64,000 bases of DNA, from positions 3,762,443 through 3,826,442 of the forward strand of contig NZ_JAGIOE010000001.1 in assembly GCF_017876575.1 (NCBI RefSeq), given 5' to 3'. The position numbers and the translations under genes were made by a program. The DNA comes from Paeniglutamicibacter psychrophenolicus (lineage in GTDB: Bacteria; Actinomycetota; Actinomycetes; Actinomycetales; Micrococcaceae). Under the pieces are notes generated by a model. The model saw only the letters and a list, made by a program, of their open reading frames with translations. It was not told the DNA's origin and did not search any database. Positions 63,659-64,000 of this stretch are shown in pieces (positions within the stretch are counted from its first letter, which is position 1; the number at the start of each line of letters is the position of its first letter).

Positions 63659-64000
63659 TCAAGGGGTGGCCAGCTTTTCGGCGAGCAGTTCCACCCCGTC
63701 AACGGCCAGCGGACCGGGCGAGGAATAGTAGTAGTTCAGCGGCACCACGGCCGCGTCGTCGTTGACCGCCTCAAGGCCATCGAGCTCGGGCCTCTCGCGT
63801 AGCTCTTCGAGCACGTCCCGGTCGGTTTCCATCGCCGAGGATCCGGTGGGCAGGTACATCGCGAAGACCTTGTCGGCCGCGCTGGCGACCAGCTCCTCCG
63901 TGGACGGTTCGAAGTAGCGCTTGGGCACCTTGCTGAACACGTTCTCCAGGCCCAGCAGTGACATCTGCTCCGAGACCAGCGACTCGTGCCCGTAGGACCC
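63659..64000 (-). CDS. FecB-like metallophore-binding protein (5' end cut by window edge)
   Basis: 113 codons are visible from the right edge to the stop at 63659, beginning SYGHESLVSEQMSLLGLENVFSKV. This is the C-terminal lobe of a periplasmic-binding (TroA/FecB-type) fold, with the D-T-D/LEELRERPELDGLEAVND helix and the PLNYYYSSPGPLAVDGVELLAEKL end. In Gram-positives it would be a lipoprotein capturing the extracellular metallophore for FecCD-E. The first gene of the operon in this window; the N-terminus and promoter lie outside. Confidence 0.88.
   Translation of the reverse strand, partial: GSYGHESLVSEQMSLLGLENVFSKVPKRYFEPSTEELVASAADKVFAMYLPTGSSAMETDRDVLEELRERPELDGLEAVNDDAAVVPLNYYYSSPGPLAVDGVELLAEKLATP

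Noticed and set aside
1-64000. CRISPR arrays, tRNA and rRNA genes
   Set aside because: I looked for regularly spaced repeats, cloverleaf-like stems and rRNA-like sequence and found none that hold up by eye; a covariance-model scan would be more reliable.

Overview
The window comes from a high-GC actinobacterium, most likely a member of the Micrococcaceae (Arthrobacter and relatives). The grounds are the gene orders argC-J-B-D-F-R, infC-rpmI-rplT, hisC-B-H-small ORF-priA and miaA-miaB-recX-recA-DUF3046-ClgR-CinA-PgsA-FtsK, actinobacterial SOS boxes (CGAAC-N4-GTTCG), and codon use with strong GC at third positions. I saw no rRNA, tRNA or CRISPR array. The genus is an inference; no database was consulted.

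Layout. 1-1650: 3' end of a macro-domain gene, an SRPBCC/ArsR pair with a large inverted-repeat operator, and a small membrane protein. 1684-7700: a complete arginine operon read leftward behind two ARG-box-like sites. 7803-19210 is the accessory part: a quinone oxidoreductase, an IS110-type element, a lone TnpB with intact catalytic residues, a frameshifted sugar-ABC permease left from a truncated operon, two related proteins of unknown function flanking an OsmC/MerR/membrane-protein cassette, and an antitoxin whose RelE-like toxin is broken. 19483-33133: pheST, a lipoprotein PBP, an LppM-like lipoprotein, a CDF-Nudix-Pcp operon, an RNA methyltransferase, and infC-rpmI-rplT with a leader attenuator, an ATT start codon and unusual C-terminal extensions on IF3 and L20. 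33304-57202 is mainly core: SseB/MFS, a phosphotransferase, histidine biosynthesis, lexA, a DinG-type helicase, hflX, dapF, miaA, miaB, recX, recA, clgR, cinA, pgsA and ftsK.

57408-64000 (running off the right edge) is the most notable region: a compact leftward operon with overlapping genes. It encodes a FecB-like binding protein (partial), a CntK-like histidine racemase, a CntL-like nicotianamine-synthase-type enzyme, a CntM-like opine dehydrogenase, an MFS exporter, a FecCD permease and a FecE ATPase. Together these form a self-contained system that should make, export and re-import a staphylopine-like opine metallophore. The importer is of the siderophore (FecBCD) class, not the peptide/nickel (Opp) class used for staphylopine in Staphylococcus.

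How parts fit together: the SOS regulator lexA, its target recA (box visible), the modulator recX and a DinG-type helicase lie in one window. Histidine, a building block of the metallophore, is made by enzymes encoded 20 kb away. Two DapF-fold enzymes are present, the housekeeping DapF and the specialised CntK-like racemase.
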